From the NCBI GenBank assembly GCA_038380795.1, contig CM076267.1, positions 9,283,501 through 9,347,500 on the forward strand: a stretch of 64,000 nucleotides of DNA, written 5' to 3'. Origin of the DNA: Pyrocephalus nanus. Its lineage: Eukaryota > Chordata > Aves > Passeriformes > Tyrannidae. Positions within the stretch are counted from its first letter, which is position 1. Every line of letters begins with the position of its first letter. Shown piece after piece: positions 34,301-45,800 of the stretch. The notes below the pieces were generated by a model that ran no database searches, had not been told where the DNA came from, and was given only the letters and a program-made list of their open reading frames with translations. Made by a program: the position numbers and the translations under genes.

Positions 34301-37300
34301 TGTGACACTTCAAACAGAAAGTGACAGCTAACAAGATATAGGCCTCCAAGAAGCATGAACAAGAACGTTTCTCCTTCCTGATGAGGAGGTACCAGCTGGG
34401 ACAGCCGTTCTGTACTTCATGAATTATCTTTCTCATTGCTTGACACTTTAAATGTGTCTCATGAAGGCTGAGCACTCAAATTCCTTAAGAAGATGTTTCT
34501 GTAAGATCAGTCAAGTCCTTTAAGCACTTAAAACACACCAAGATGTAAGTTGCAGAGATTAGAGACTAAGCCATAAATGATTAATAAGCTTGTTCTGGAA
34601 ATTCATCATGCACTTGAAAGGCAATTTTTGTAGCCTAATGTGTCAGTAGCCTGTACCAGCAAGCTCTTTCACTCAGCAGAATCAAAAAGGATTTTTGGAT
34701 CCTTTTGGATGGGGAGATATTTTTTTCCAGGGTTTTGTTGCTTGCCTTTCACTAAATGATATAACAAATCTATAAAATTTTTAGGCTCCAAGAAATATGT
34801 TGCGCTATTTTTAAACTGAAGACATCAAATCTTGCACTTTCCAATCCTGTTGCAGATACAATTGTTCAAATAGAAACATGGAATAAATTTATGTTATGAC
34901 AATGGCAAAATTTAAAACAAACAGATTAACAGGCTTTGCTTCTGAGCTTAAAATGTAAAGTACAATAATAGAAGTTGTACTTGGCAAAGACTTTAAAAAA
35001 TAAACTGAAGTTTCTCTTGCTCATTGCAGCTCTCTGCTGATTCTGTTACATGTGAAATACAGTCTAATTTCAGCAAGATTTCACTTTTCTGGTGGGAATT
35101 TATTTCTCCCCAACCCAGATTATAAATGTTATAATGTTCAGCAGGTGGCACCAGCTGCCCACGGCCAGTGCAGGCTCCAGAATGACACCAAGGTGTGCTA
35201 GTGTGTCTTGTCTAAAAATCTGAGTCATATCCAGAGCCAGGGAAGTGACAGCTCCAACTCACAGGCCATCTCCGGAGGCACTGGAAAATACGCTCCTCAC
35301 TGTAAGGGAAGTTTATTTTCCCTCCTCTCTCTGTTGCCATCATAGACTTGCTTTGTGTTCTTTCACATTCTCTCACCTCACCTGTGCAGTTACACAGCTT
35401 GTGTGTACACAAGACACAGCTTTTGTCAGTGCTCTGCTAACCCAGCTGTCCACTGCTAACCCTGCAGTGCCAGAGCAGAGCGGGATCTGCTGGCAGGACG
35501 GGCAGGGCTGGGCAAGGGACACTGGGCCACACCACCCATTTACCTCCTGTGGTGGATGCCCTGCATCCTCCTACCCTGCCCTCACAGTACTGACCCTGCT
35601 GTAAAGGAACAAGTAGATGAAACAAATTGCTGTTACTGGTTTTGTTACATTGCCAGCTGCTCAGTGCCTCTCTTTTGCCAGTTGTACAAAAGCAGTGAAG
35701 AGCCACGAGCCAGGCAGACACAATGCATGGTATGGGGGGGGGTGAACTCAGTGGAGCAGAGCCCTTAAAAGAAAGGGTCACGTACTGCCAGCCTGGCTTT
35801 GCATAAATTTCTAACTAAAGCCCTGGTTTTGCAGTCTTCTGCATGTGATTATTTTTCACATGAGAGGAAATCATAAAAAATTTTTACTGATCTGGACCAG
35901 GTTTAGAGATACTACCAGTTAGTCCTAGATTGGTATTTTTTGTGCCAATGGGATGATTCCCAAAACAGAACATATGTAATTATTTTCATGACCAAATAAC
36001 AAATCTCCAGACAGAATAATATCCCTGGCTGAACAATGTAACCCAGACTCATTTGAGCTGCCCAGCTCATATTTCATTTTCGGACAGAACCAGCCAGAAT
36101 AAAGGAGCCACAGCTTTCCCTGGAGAAATGCACTCCAGACTTGCTTGAGCACAGACAGCAGGGGGAGATACAAGGCTTTTGCCCTATGATAGGCAGAGTC
36201 TGGATTTGGCTTTGCTTGACAGGATGAATAGTGCATGGATGGAGAGCAGGAACACAGAGGAAACCAATAATGCTTTGTCAAGTGAGTGCCAAATGGGGTT
36301 AACAGCTTTAATCAGGTCTTGATACAGAAGTAATTCTATTAACACGAGGAGTAAAGTTTTATTCTTACATAAGTGTTTTATATTTTGCTGTGGATGCACA
36401 GAGAAAAGACATGGTGCACCTCCGACATTTGCTAACATTTAAGAGGGAATTTCACAGTGTTCAGAAACCCTGAAGCCATAAGCAATTCAAGTTAGAAAGT
36501 CATCTTCAGTGAACCCTTTGATAGCTTGTTGGTGTGCACTTCAATTGATATTTCAGATTAATCTCTTTGCATTTCTCTATAGTTAAAAGAAAAGCGTTGG
36601 CAGTTTTTCATAACTCCCCACCTTTAAAATGGGTTGCCTTAGTTACCGTGGCCAGCTTGAGAGACAGCAAATTTAGTACTAATACATTTTCAAAGCTCTG
36701 CACTTTCTGTAAAATATCTATGTCAAAATCAGCTACAACATATGCTTTTATCATCGTGTTAATAAGCAGTGGTGATGTCTAGTAAGTTAAATAAGGGGTA
36801 AAGATTGTCACCGGCCAGAACAATAGTCATGGGCCATTACCTTAGTGACCGTCCTGTGTATATTGGGAGAAACAGGTTGTGGAATTTCCCTGTAATTGAA
36901 AATAAGGTTGGCTTCAAATGGCTCAGATATCTGGTGCTTGGAAGCAGCCTGCTGCAGTCAAGATCATATTTTCCCCAGTAGGAAACTGATAAGTTTTATG
37001 TTGTCACCCTTCATTGGTGAATCAGTACTTCCTCTGATGCTTCAGAAAATTGGAGGAAACAGTTATTCTTTAAAGGATAACTGCTATCCATAATAAACAG
37101 AGCTAATGGTGGTCTCCAGGGCTATTGATTTATCTTGTTCTTGTTGAGCACAGCATTTGACTATTTGAGAACAGCTTAAATAGTTTATTTATGAAATTAG
37201 CCAGCATGTATTTCACTGCAGCCCCAGCATTTTTCCTGCTCAACAATTGCCTCTTGTTGATGTTTCTAAACTGCATAGCTCTCTGAGTTTGAGCTAAATA

Positions 37301-38687
37301 TCTCAAACTTAGAAAGAGTAATAATGTGAAGGAGGAAAACACTGTATTTACCTTTTATTGTATCCTGGTAGAAAAAGCAACCTTCTAAGTCTTCAAATTA
37401 CTGAAAAAGCTCCCTTTTTCTCAGAAGCTTCTGTTTTTACAGAAGGTCAGACTTTAGGGCTGAGTTTATCCATGTAAAGTTTCACCCTGTGGTGAAATGA
37501 CGTACTGAAAATGTTTTACAAAGCTTTAAATGACACTGGGAGAAAATAAATAACAAGTCTCATATAACATAAATAACATATATATATGTCTCATATAAAT
37601 AAATAACATCCTCAGCCTTTGGTCACAGTCAGAACAAAAACAGGTGTGTTTCTACATGTAAATGCATCTCCTGATACATGTAATTGTGCAAACGAACCAC
37701 TGTGTGGTTTTTAATGTATGGTATCAAGAGGGCAGTACTCCTTCAGCTGCTAGACCTGTCAGTTTCTGGACTTTCCTTCACAGCTTTACAAACAGAAATG
37801 CCCTCTGGGGTCAGCCCTCTGCTCCACTTGCTCCCAGTGGTGATAGGAGTTGCTGTTTGGAGAGAGTATAAGCCCAGACATTTTCTGTTCTCCTTTCTCC
37901 TCAGTCTTCCCCAGCCTCCACAGCTGTTGTGTCCATGATGTTAGAGAGTACATTTATGGGCCTTCTCTTGGAGAATTTACCTAATCCCTTTTTGGACCTG
38001 CTGATACCATCTGCCTTGCAGCCTGCTCCAACTTCTAAAGGTTTACTGCCCACTGTGTAAAGACACTCTCTTAAGTGTGTTTTATAATGATATATCTTTG
38101 CAACATCTCCAGGAAGAAGAGCATATTCATCCTCATTTGACAGTAGGGAAAGATTAGGAGGGTTGTTTCCAAAAGTACCTCTTAATAGATGTCTCATGCA
38201 TGAGTTTGTCTAATGTGAGGCATCTGAGTTTTCAGATGCCTGAACTGATTTCTATCCCTGATCAGTCATGCACAATGATTAACATACAAATGAGGATCAC
38301 TTGTGGTGTTGTTTGATTTATTGACTGACCCATAATTAAGTACTAATTCCACAGCAAAGCAGAGGCCAAACCTGGTTCTCCCAGACATGGTCAACTTCCT
38401 TTCCTTGGAGGTTTTTATCTGGCTCATCATTTGTTATCTTGTGCAGCCATTATCAAAAAGGGCCCACAGTAAAAGCTGGCATCATTCACTGATGTTCCAG
38501 ACTGATCCACTGAACAAAGAGTGGCATTTGCCTGATCCAGGAAAAACCGCAGTAGAAAACACAGTGTAGAACTGTACAATTACAGCCTGTCTGTTAAGGC
38601 ACAAAAGGAATTATATAGAATTAATATTACTGCAGGGAAAAGCATCTCAAAAAGCGTCTTATGATTCCCTAGAAAACAAATAATATG
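34301..38687. other. Intergenic region, no gene recognised
   Basis: About 4.4 kb upstream of the ESYT3 promoter. It holds short AT repeats around 37556-37610. No ORF with family resemblance. Distal regulatory elements are possible but not visible by eye. Confidence 0.65.
37556..37610. repeat. Imperfect ATAAC/TATA microsatellite
   Basis: Alternating CATATAA, ATAACATA and TATATATATG units; low-complexity. Confidence 0.8.
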
Positions 38688-39108
38688 AGGAATGGCTGAG
38701 GGAGCTGGGTTTGTTTAGTCTTGAGAAGAAGAGGCTCAAGGGAGACCTCATGGTTCTCTACAACTACCTGAAAGAAGGTTGTGGTGAGGTGGGGGCTGGT
38801 CTCTTCTACCATGCCAGCAGTGAAAGGACCAGAGGAAATGGCCTCAAGCAGAGGCAGGGGAGATTCATATCAAATATTGGAATTTTTTTTTTCACTGTTA
38901 GGGTGGTCAGGTATTGAAGTAGGTTGCCCAGGAAGGTGGTGGAGTCACCACCCTGGAGGTGTTCAAGAGGCATCCGAATCTAGTGCTGGGTGATGTGGTT
39001 TAGTGCTTTAGGGGTTACAGTGATAGTGCTGGGTTGACAGCTGGACTTGATGATCTTAAAGGTCTCTTTCCAACCTAGTGATTCTACGATTCAATGATTC
39101 TGCAATGA
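38688..39108 (+). mobile_element. CR1, + orientation, adjoining ESYT3 promoter
   Basis: The longest and cleanest CR1 in the window: GAGAAGAAGAGGCTCAAGGG, GGTTCTCTACAACTACCTGA, GGAAATGGCCTCAAGCAGAG, GGACTTGATGATCTTAAAGG and the tail TGATTCTACGATTCAATGAT. It ends about 110 bases upstream of the CpG-rich stretch. Confidence 0.95.
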
Positions 39109-39261
39109 TCAGTGCTGCAAAACCCGAACCCCCGCAACATCCCCACCAAAATCGAAAGAGGACGAGAAGAAAGCGCAGAAGAAGTAGGAAAGCAGCAAGC
39201 GCCCAGAACCAACAGGTTGCGCCTGCCCCGCGTCCGTCCACAGCAGCAGCGAGCGGCCCCG

Positions 39262-39441
39262 GCGGGGCCGTGATTCCCGGGGAGCGGGGCTGTGATTCCC
39301 GTGGAGCGGGGCTGTGATTCCCGGGGAGCGGGGCTATGATTCCCGGGGAGGGGGGCTGTGATTCCCGGGCAGCGGGGCCGTGATTCCCGGGGAGCGGGGC
39401 TGTGATTCCCGGGGAGCGGGGCTGTGATTCCCGGGAGCGGG
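39262..39441 (+). repeat. 22-base GC-rich minisatellite, 8 units
   Basis: The motif TGATTCCCG recurs at 39271, 39293, 39315, 39337, 39359, 39381, 39403 and 39425, exactly every 22 bases. Units read roughly TGATTCCCGGGGAGCGGGGC plus two bases. Most have two CpG sites, a CCCGGG palindrome and G4 runs. Confidence 0.97.
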
Positions 39442-39576
39442 GCTGGCCGGGAGGGCGGGGCGGCGGCGGGGCCGGGCCGGGCGGTGTCCCCGGCGGGCGG
39501 TGTGGCCGCGGTGGCGGCGCGGGGCGGGCGCACTCGGCAGGGGCGAGCCCGCGGTGTCGGGGGCTCGGCTCTCGCC

Positions 39577-39846
39577 ATGCACCCCCCGGCCGCCCCCCGG
39601 CCCGCCGCGCTGCCCCGCCTGCTGCTCTCCGGAGCGGCGCGGGCGCTGCTGTGGCTCGGCCCCGTGTACCTGGCGGGGTACCTGGGGCTCAGCGGCAGCT
39701 GGGTGCTGCTGGCGCTGGCGCTGTGGCTCTGCTGGGGACACAACCGCCGGGGCAAGCGCGACCGCCTGGCCGCCGCCTTCGCGCTGCTGGAGGACGAGCG
39801 GGAGGCGGTGTGCAGGGGCCTGGCCGCCCGGCACCTGCCCGCCTGG
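39577..39846 (+). CDS. ESYT3: ESYT3 coding exon 1: start and membrane hairpin
   Basis: Ninety codons. A short Pro/Ala/Arg-rich head (MHPPAAPRPAALPR) precedes the hydrophobic hairpin at residues 24-53. A basic stretch NRRGKRDR then stays cytosolic, followed by the conserved ARHLPAW. Very GC-rich, donor GTGAGT. The head is about 20 residues shorter than in human. Confidence 0.95.
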
Positions 39847-42800
39847 GTGAGTGGGGACCAGGGGGTGCTGCCCTGCATCCCCTCCGGCAGAGGGGATGTT
39901 GCGGGTCCCGGTGACGGGGGGGCTAGGACGGAGAGCGGGGTGTCCCGTAGCGAGCAGCCGAAGGAGTGGCAATGATGCTGCGGGCCAAGCGGTAGGGTCT
40001 CTGATTCTGAAGTCTTGCTCAGTAAAGCGCGGATTAAACTGGAAGTTGTTTTAGCCCAGGAGATGCGCAGTAGGGGGGTTTGTAAAAGACGGCTGTATCG
40101 CCAGAGAAACCTCCTTTCAGAGATGTGCTGTTGCATTGCAGATATTTTGCTGTCGAGGATGCTTATTTCAGACTTCCTCATCCAGCTAATTTTCTTCTCT
40201 TTAGTCCCATTTAAAAACAAACAAAAATATATAAACATAATATTCTCCGCCTGCTAAAAACCAAATATTTGTCTTTAAAGAGCCATTTATGGATGGTGTG
40301 GAAAGCCAACCCCTGTCTGTTGTTCACATTTGTTTCTAGCTGCTCGAGGTTTAAAGTGAAGAAATTAGAAAATCTACCTGCACGTTTAATTCCATATCTT
40401 TGGCTGTTTGTTGGGTAGCCATGGCTGGCTAATGGAAAGTATGATGAAGTGTATGTTTGGGTTTTTTTCTTCATCATCATTTGCTTAGCATTTAAAAACC
40501 TGCCAGGGACTGGTAGGGAAATGCTTTTCTTGTAAGAAAGAGAATATCAAAGAGCTCTATTTGTAAGGAGTGTTGCATGGAGATATTTATAGTCAGTAAA
40601 CTTTTATGTAGCCTACAGCATTTGGCTGTCCTTAGTTCTGTGGGAAACGAAGGCAGCTGGCAGTTCTGGGGAGGGAAGCCAGGGTCTCCTGGCAGAGCTG
40701 GTGCAGCTCCCCGCGCATGTTCCCTCCCGCCGGGCACAGAAGTCTCTCTGAATGAGGATTCTGCTTGTTTGTATTGACAGAGCGTTTAAAACAACTCGCA
40801 GCATTAATGAGTGTGGTGGTGTCAGCTCTTGTCCTGATGCTGTGTTTTATCCTCAAGTGCCCTGGATCGTGATAACCAGAAATTGAGTCTCTTAGTCACT
40901 GTTGAAAAATCGCTCGTCCCCCAGTGCATACAAACTCAAAAAGTTCTACTAGGTTTTGTGGTTCAAAGTGTCAGGCTTCATTAGTGTGGGAGCAGGCAGC
41001 TAAGAATTACTGATTGCCCTGTTCTCAGCCTTCATGAGGCTGCACAGAGAGCACTGTGTGTCCCAAGCACAGGAGAGGCTTGGAAAAAGGTTTGGGAAAA
41101 CTCCAGCAGGGCCCATTGAGATGATCAGAGACTGCAGCACCTGGTGTGAGGAGAGGCAGACACAGCTGGGACTTTTCAGCCTCCTTCAGGAGAAGGGAAA
41201 GTTTAGGGGGTATCTCACTTCTGCCTCCCACTGCCCAGCATGTGCTCACAGAGTAGAGTGACTCTTTTCAGAGGACTGATTCCTGACTTAGGAATTCTTG
41301 GAGCTGGCTGCCAGAAGGCAGGATAGGATGTAAGACCAAAGAATAAAGGGGCTGCACCCCATGCTTTTAGTTTTGTCTTTCATCCATGTTGCCACTTCTC
41401 CTCCTTTCCATTTCTATGTTGGTAACTTCATCAGTTGGTGTTTGCTTCCACACCATGCTTGTACTCAATGCATTTTTAACTCCTCTGTTTAATTCTCCTA
41501 TCTCCTTCTTCTACTGATCTTCTACTTCTCCTCTGTGCTGATCTTGGAGGCTGATTCTCACCTGATGTCTATTCAGTTTATTCTCTGTAGTGTCATCTTT
41601 TTTTATCTTTCATTTTTTCAGTGTTCATGAGCCTTTATTGAGAGAGCTCTAAAAATGTCCCTTGCATTCTTCTCTCCTGTCATGCAGAGGTGGGAGTCAG
41701 GGGAGCATGGGCTGGATTTGCAGTGTTGTAATCCTAGGAAAGGTTCTGGAGGTGTGAAGCAATGGCAGCTTCTTGGGATTTCTAAATCTTTGTCTCTATA
41801 TGTGCTCTGTAGTAAAATGAAGGGGTTCCATCCCATGAAGAGTTAAAACATTGATTGTACTATTGGTTCACAACTGTTCTTCCTAAGAGCAGTGCAGTGG
41901 CTTCTTCAAATGTGATTCGACTTCCACTCAGTCAGGGTATCAGTTGTTAGGAGATATTCATATTGCAGCCTTTCCTTCAGGGGGCATGCTGAAAGGGTTT
42001 CCCTAATCTACTCAACCATCTGTTTAGGGAAATTTTCAGGGTTATTTTGCAGCACCAGTTTCTTGGCTGAAACCAGACAGTGAGTTTGGAATAGAAGGCA
42101 TTCCTGTGCTAGACAGTGTATGTGGGCAGGCAGCGCTTCCTTAGGAAACCAGGCTGGAAATCTGCTCATGGCAAGCAGGGTGAGATCTATGTCTTGGAGT
42201 AATGAGATTTTCTGACTTCAGCTTGTTCAGCCTTTAGCATGACTTCTGTAAAAGCAGGCAGTGCCCAGAGCAGAGGTAGCCAGGCTCCCACCTTCTTTCT
42301 GGTTCCCTGGGGTGGTGGCAATTTCTCCATGTTCCTTTTGCTGCTGTTTGCAGTTTGCACGTGAGAGGACCCAAGTATGCTAGGTTCCTTCCTGATGTTA
42401 AGCTCCTTTTTACCAGAAGAAATACTACTGGGTACAGAACTGTCTTTTTAAGACGTTGTCTTTTAATTCCTTGTTCAGGTAAAAGGCTTATTTAGACTTT
42501 TTTTTTTTTTCTCTCCCTTAAAAAAACAAAGTGCCAAAAATAAACCAACAAAACCTAAACCAAAACAAATAAAGAAGCAAAAAACAAACCCAAACCCTGA
42601 TGGGTAGATTCTTGTATTGTGCTTGACAGAAATGGCACTATTGTGTCAGACATGGCTTTTGTTACTGCTGTGATTCTCAGTATGTCCTGCTCCAGGGCAA
42701 GGTGGAGCCATGCAGAAATTTCCATGTTTTCTTCACTTGCTAGTAATTGCCCCTTACCTTGTGTTTTTGATCTTCAAAGCTCATTTCAAATGCTAAATAA

Positions 42801-45800
42801 TTTTTGCAGCATTCCTTAAACTTTGGCAAGAAGTATGCTGCTTTTGTAGGTGGGTAAAACTGATTTTGATAGTGTGACTTGCCCAAGGCTACAGGATTAA
42901 ATCTGATTCTGTGTTAGTATTAACTTTGGTAGCTCCTGGTGTCTGGTTCTGGGCTTAGGAGGAAGTGTTTTGGGCTTCCCTTACCTGTGCTGTACTGATG
43001 ACAAACTCAAGGGGCGGGGCTCTCACCACTAAAAAAGGGCAGAAGGGAGTGAGAAATCCAAAGCATGTGGTTCAAAAGTATGGATCTGAGCATGGTTTTA
43101 TTAGGACATATTAGGACAGAGTAAGTTCTTGGAATGAGTGGTTGGGTCAAGAAGAGAGCTTGGTGGTGTCACTGGCCTGAACTAGGCACATGACATGCTG
43201 GCTAGCAGGAGATACACATTATGGGGATACCCTGTGGGTAGGAAAGGATTTGCTCAGAGCTTGTGTCTTACTACACAGTGGATAATCTATTTGCATCACC
43301 TGGATACCAAGCTCTGCTTCCTCTGCACAACTGCCCGTTTAGTTCTTCCCATGGAGTGGGCCTGGACTTTGGTATTGGAAACCCACTGGTGGCCTTTCAT
43401 AATGGGCAGAAAGCTGGTTTTCACCAGAGACATGTAGTCAGCTTGTTTCTGTGGTGTTCACCTCTGCAAGCCCTGTTGTGTGAGCCCAGGGGCTCCTGGT
43501 GGTCTTTGGTACCAAGTTTTGAGCTACAGCAGTGCTATTCCTTCCATCTCTCAGAGGAAACTGAGGCACAGAGTGTCTGGGTAGGAGCTGGGCTGCAGAC
43601 ACGTCAGGTGGGATGGAAATGTACCACAAATGGCTGCTGATGCTGTCACAGCAATTTGAGGTGTGACACAGTGCCATGGGATTCATTGCGGTTGCTTTTG
43701 AAGTTTGCGGGCTATCTGGTTTGGGTGTCTGTGGCTCAAATAGTGAATTCAATTTTGCTTTTTCTTATAGTGGGTCTACCTGTTGCCTCCTTCTCACAGT
43801 TTTTGCCTTTTCCCTGATGCTCCTTTTTGCTGTTCCAGCTCTCTTTAGCCACCAGCTTTCTTTTTGGTCACCTCTGGCAGTTGTATCTCTAGGAGCTTTG
43901 GCTCTAGCAAATAGTCCCAGACCAGTTCAGTGGTTTATAATATTGTACATTTGTCCACTGGCTGTGACTTTCTCATTGGGATGTGACAGCCTAACTGTTG
44001 TCCTGAGTCCTGGTCTGTCCTTCATTTTGGATCACACCCTTCTCCTCACTGTAAGGCGTTTTGAAGAACAAGCTCACCACGCTATTTTCATCCCTGTTCT
44101 ATCCTGCCTGTGGCTGATCCAGAGCTGTGGCACAAATGCTGCAGGACCTTGTCACTTGGCAGCTGAACTGGAGCTGGGGATCAGCTGCCTTCAGCCTACC
44201 CAGGATTTGTGTGCCCCGGTGGAAGATCTTTTGGTGAAAGATGGAAGGCTGGCAGGTGAAGTGGAGGTCCCCTGATTCACATGATCTGCCTCACTGCAAA
44301 ATGTCAGCAGCAGTTTGTCAGTGTTGATTGTCCCTTCTGGTGCTGTGTTCTCTCTTTATCATACAAATGGAGCTGGGTAGGCTGACATTTCAGTGAACTT
44401 GCATTGTCTTATTTAATGGAAAAGTTGCTATTTAGAGCATCAAATGAAAATGTTTTTTAAAGAATATGGTGATATTATTTTGGTTTTTTAAATGTAATAA
44501 TTGGAGATAATTTGCAGCATTATTTGAGCAAGGAAAATGGGCTCTAAAATCATACATAAAGCTGTACTAAGAGACAGGCTGCTGTCCGTTCCATCAGAAC
44601 ATATCTGAGCACCTCTCTGAAAGCTGCTGAATTCAACAGCAAGTCTTTGCCTGAAGAGTGTAATTCACAGCTCCTGTAAGAGGATTGTCGTACCCAATAT
44701 TTTTTTATCAGGCTAGATGATAGTCACATTCTCTTTGTATTCAGGTGCTCTTGTAGAGTGGAGCAGGAATGTCCATTCTGAGAAGCTGCTGCACTGTCCT
44801 TCCCTTCTGCAATAACCCAATAACCTGCTACCAGCATGTGACACTGGCTGCAAATACCACATCCATAAGTCTTTAATGTGTGATTGTAATAAGGTGATTG
44901 TAGCTCTTCACTCAGTAGCTTCTTGGTGAGCTCTGGGAGATCAGTTAGTTATCTAAGAGTGGCCTCATATCCAATTGTCCTGATGGTGATGAAGCAAGTC
45001 GTTACTTCAGAGAATTGGAGGGATTTTTGTAATGAACATATACCCTTCTTGTTGGCATTTGATGTGTCTAACTTGGAAACTTGATGCATAAGCGACTACT
45101 TCATTGTGATTTGTCCTTAGTATCTCAAAAAGCTCTGAGAAGTGAAAACACCAGACTGTTACACATGATAGTGTATGCTAATAGGCTAGAACTCCTACAG
45201 TGCTTCTTTCCCCTGAAGCCATTGGCACTGTGTTAGTGTCAGTGGAGAAATTCTGCCATAGCCAATAAACTGAGTTTCCTAAACAGGTTCTTGTTTTCCA
45301 AAGTGCAGTGTCCTGGTTGAGGTGAGTGAGTACAGGAAACAGGTCTGACACAGCTCATGATCTTGAAAGGAAGCAGGTTCTTGTGGCTTCCCAAGGCATG
45401 ACGAAGAGAAGGATGAGAAATTTAATGCTGCTTTACATCACGAACAGGATGTGACACTTGCTTTAATCATATAAGTGTGCCCAGAGGCATACTGGTACAT
45501 CAGTGCATGTGGGTCCTTTTGCCTCTTACTGTTCTTAACTATTTGTCTTTTATGATTTTTCAAGGAGGTAGTAAATTATAAAGAATGTATGTATGAAGGC
45601 AGAGGGATCTCAGCTTACTCTAAAGCTTGTTCCTTGCTCCATGGTACCTTTTGCACGTGTTGCAGTGTGGCCAAACAGATGGGACGTGGCACTCACTTTA
45701 TTCTTCTTTGCATCCAGGTTCACTTCCCTGATGTTGAACGAGTGGAGTGGCTGAACAAGGTGAGGAGCTCTGAACTCCAGTTTGATGCCACCTGCTCTGA

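Larger units (their letters stand above)
39215..39975 (+). promoter_or_regulatory. ESYT3: CpG-island promoter of ESYT3
   Basis: An abrupt rise in G+C and CpG density against the AT-rich flanks, enclosing the first ESYT3 exon and the 22-base minisatellite. GGGCGGGGCGGC-type GC boxes lie at about 39455-39485. No TATA box seen. Transcription start not determined. Confidence 0.85.
39847..45717 (+). other. ESYT3 intron 1, no gene recognised
   Basis: About 5.9 kb. Contains an internal CR1 piece, a T-run/A-rich pair near 42.5 kb and a 199-codon open frame (43676-44275) of unknown meaning. A usual location for intronic regulatory sites, none identified. Confidence 0.7.

Noticed and set aside
36630..36660. 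GTTGCCTTAGTTAC as an RFX X-box, relevant to cilia genes
   Set aside because: The second half-site does not fit the consensus, and the site is about 19 kb downstream of CFAP221, not at its promoter.
39084..40238. 384-codon open frame on the minus strand across the ESYT3 promoter
   Set aside because: It is open because the CpG island has few stops and the 22-base array cycles through all frames. It has no family resemblance and overlaps the opposite-strand ESYT3 exon 1 and a CR1 boundary.
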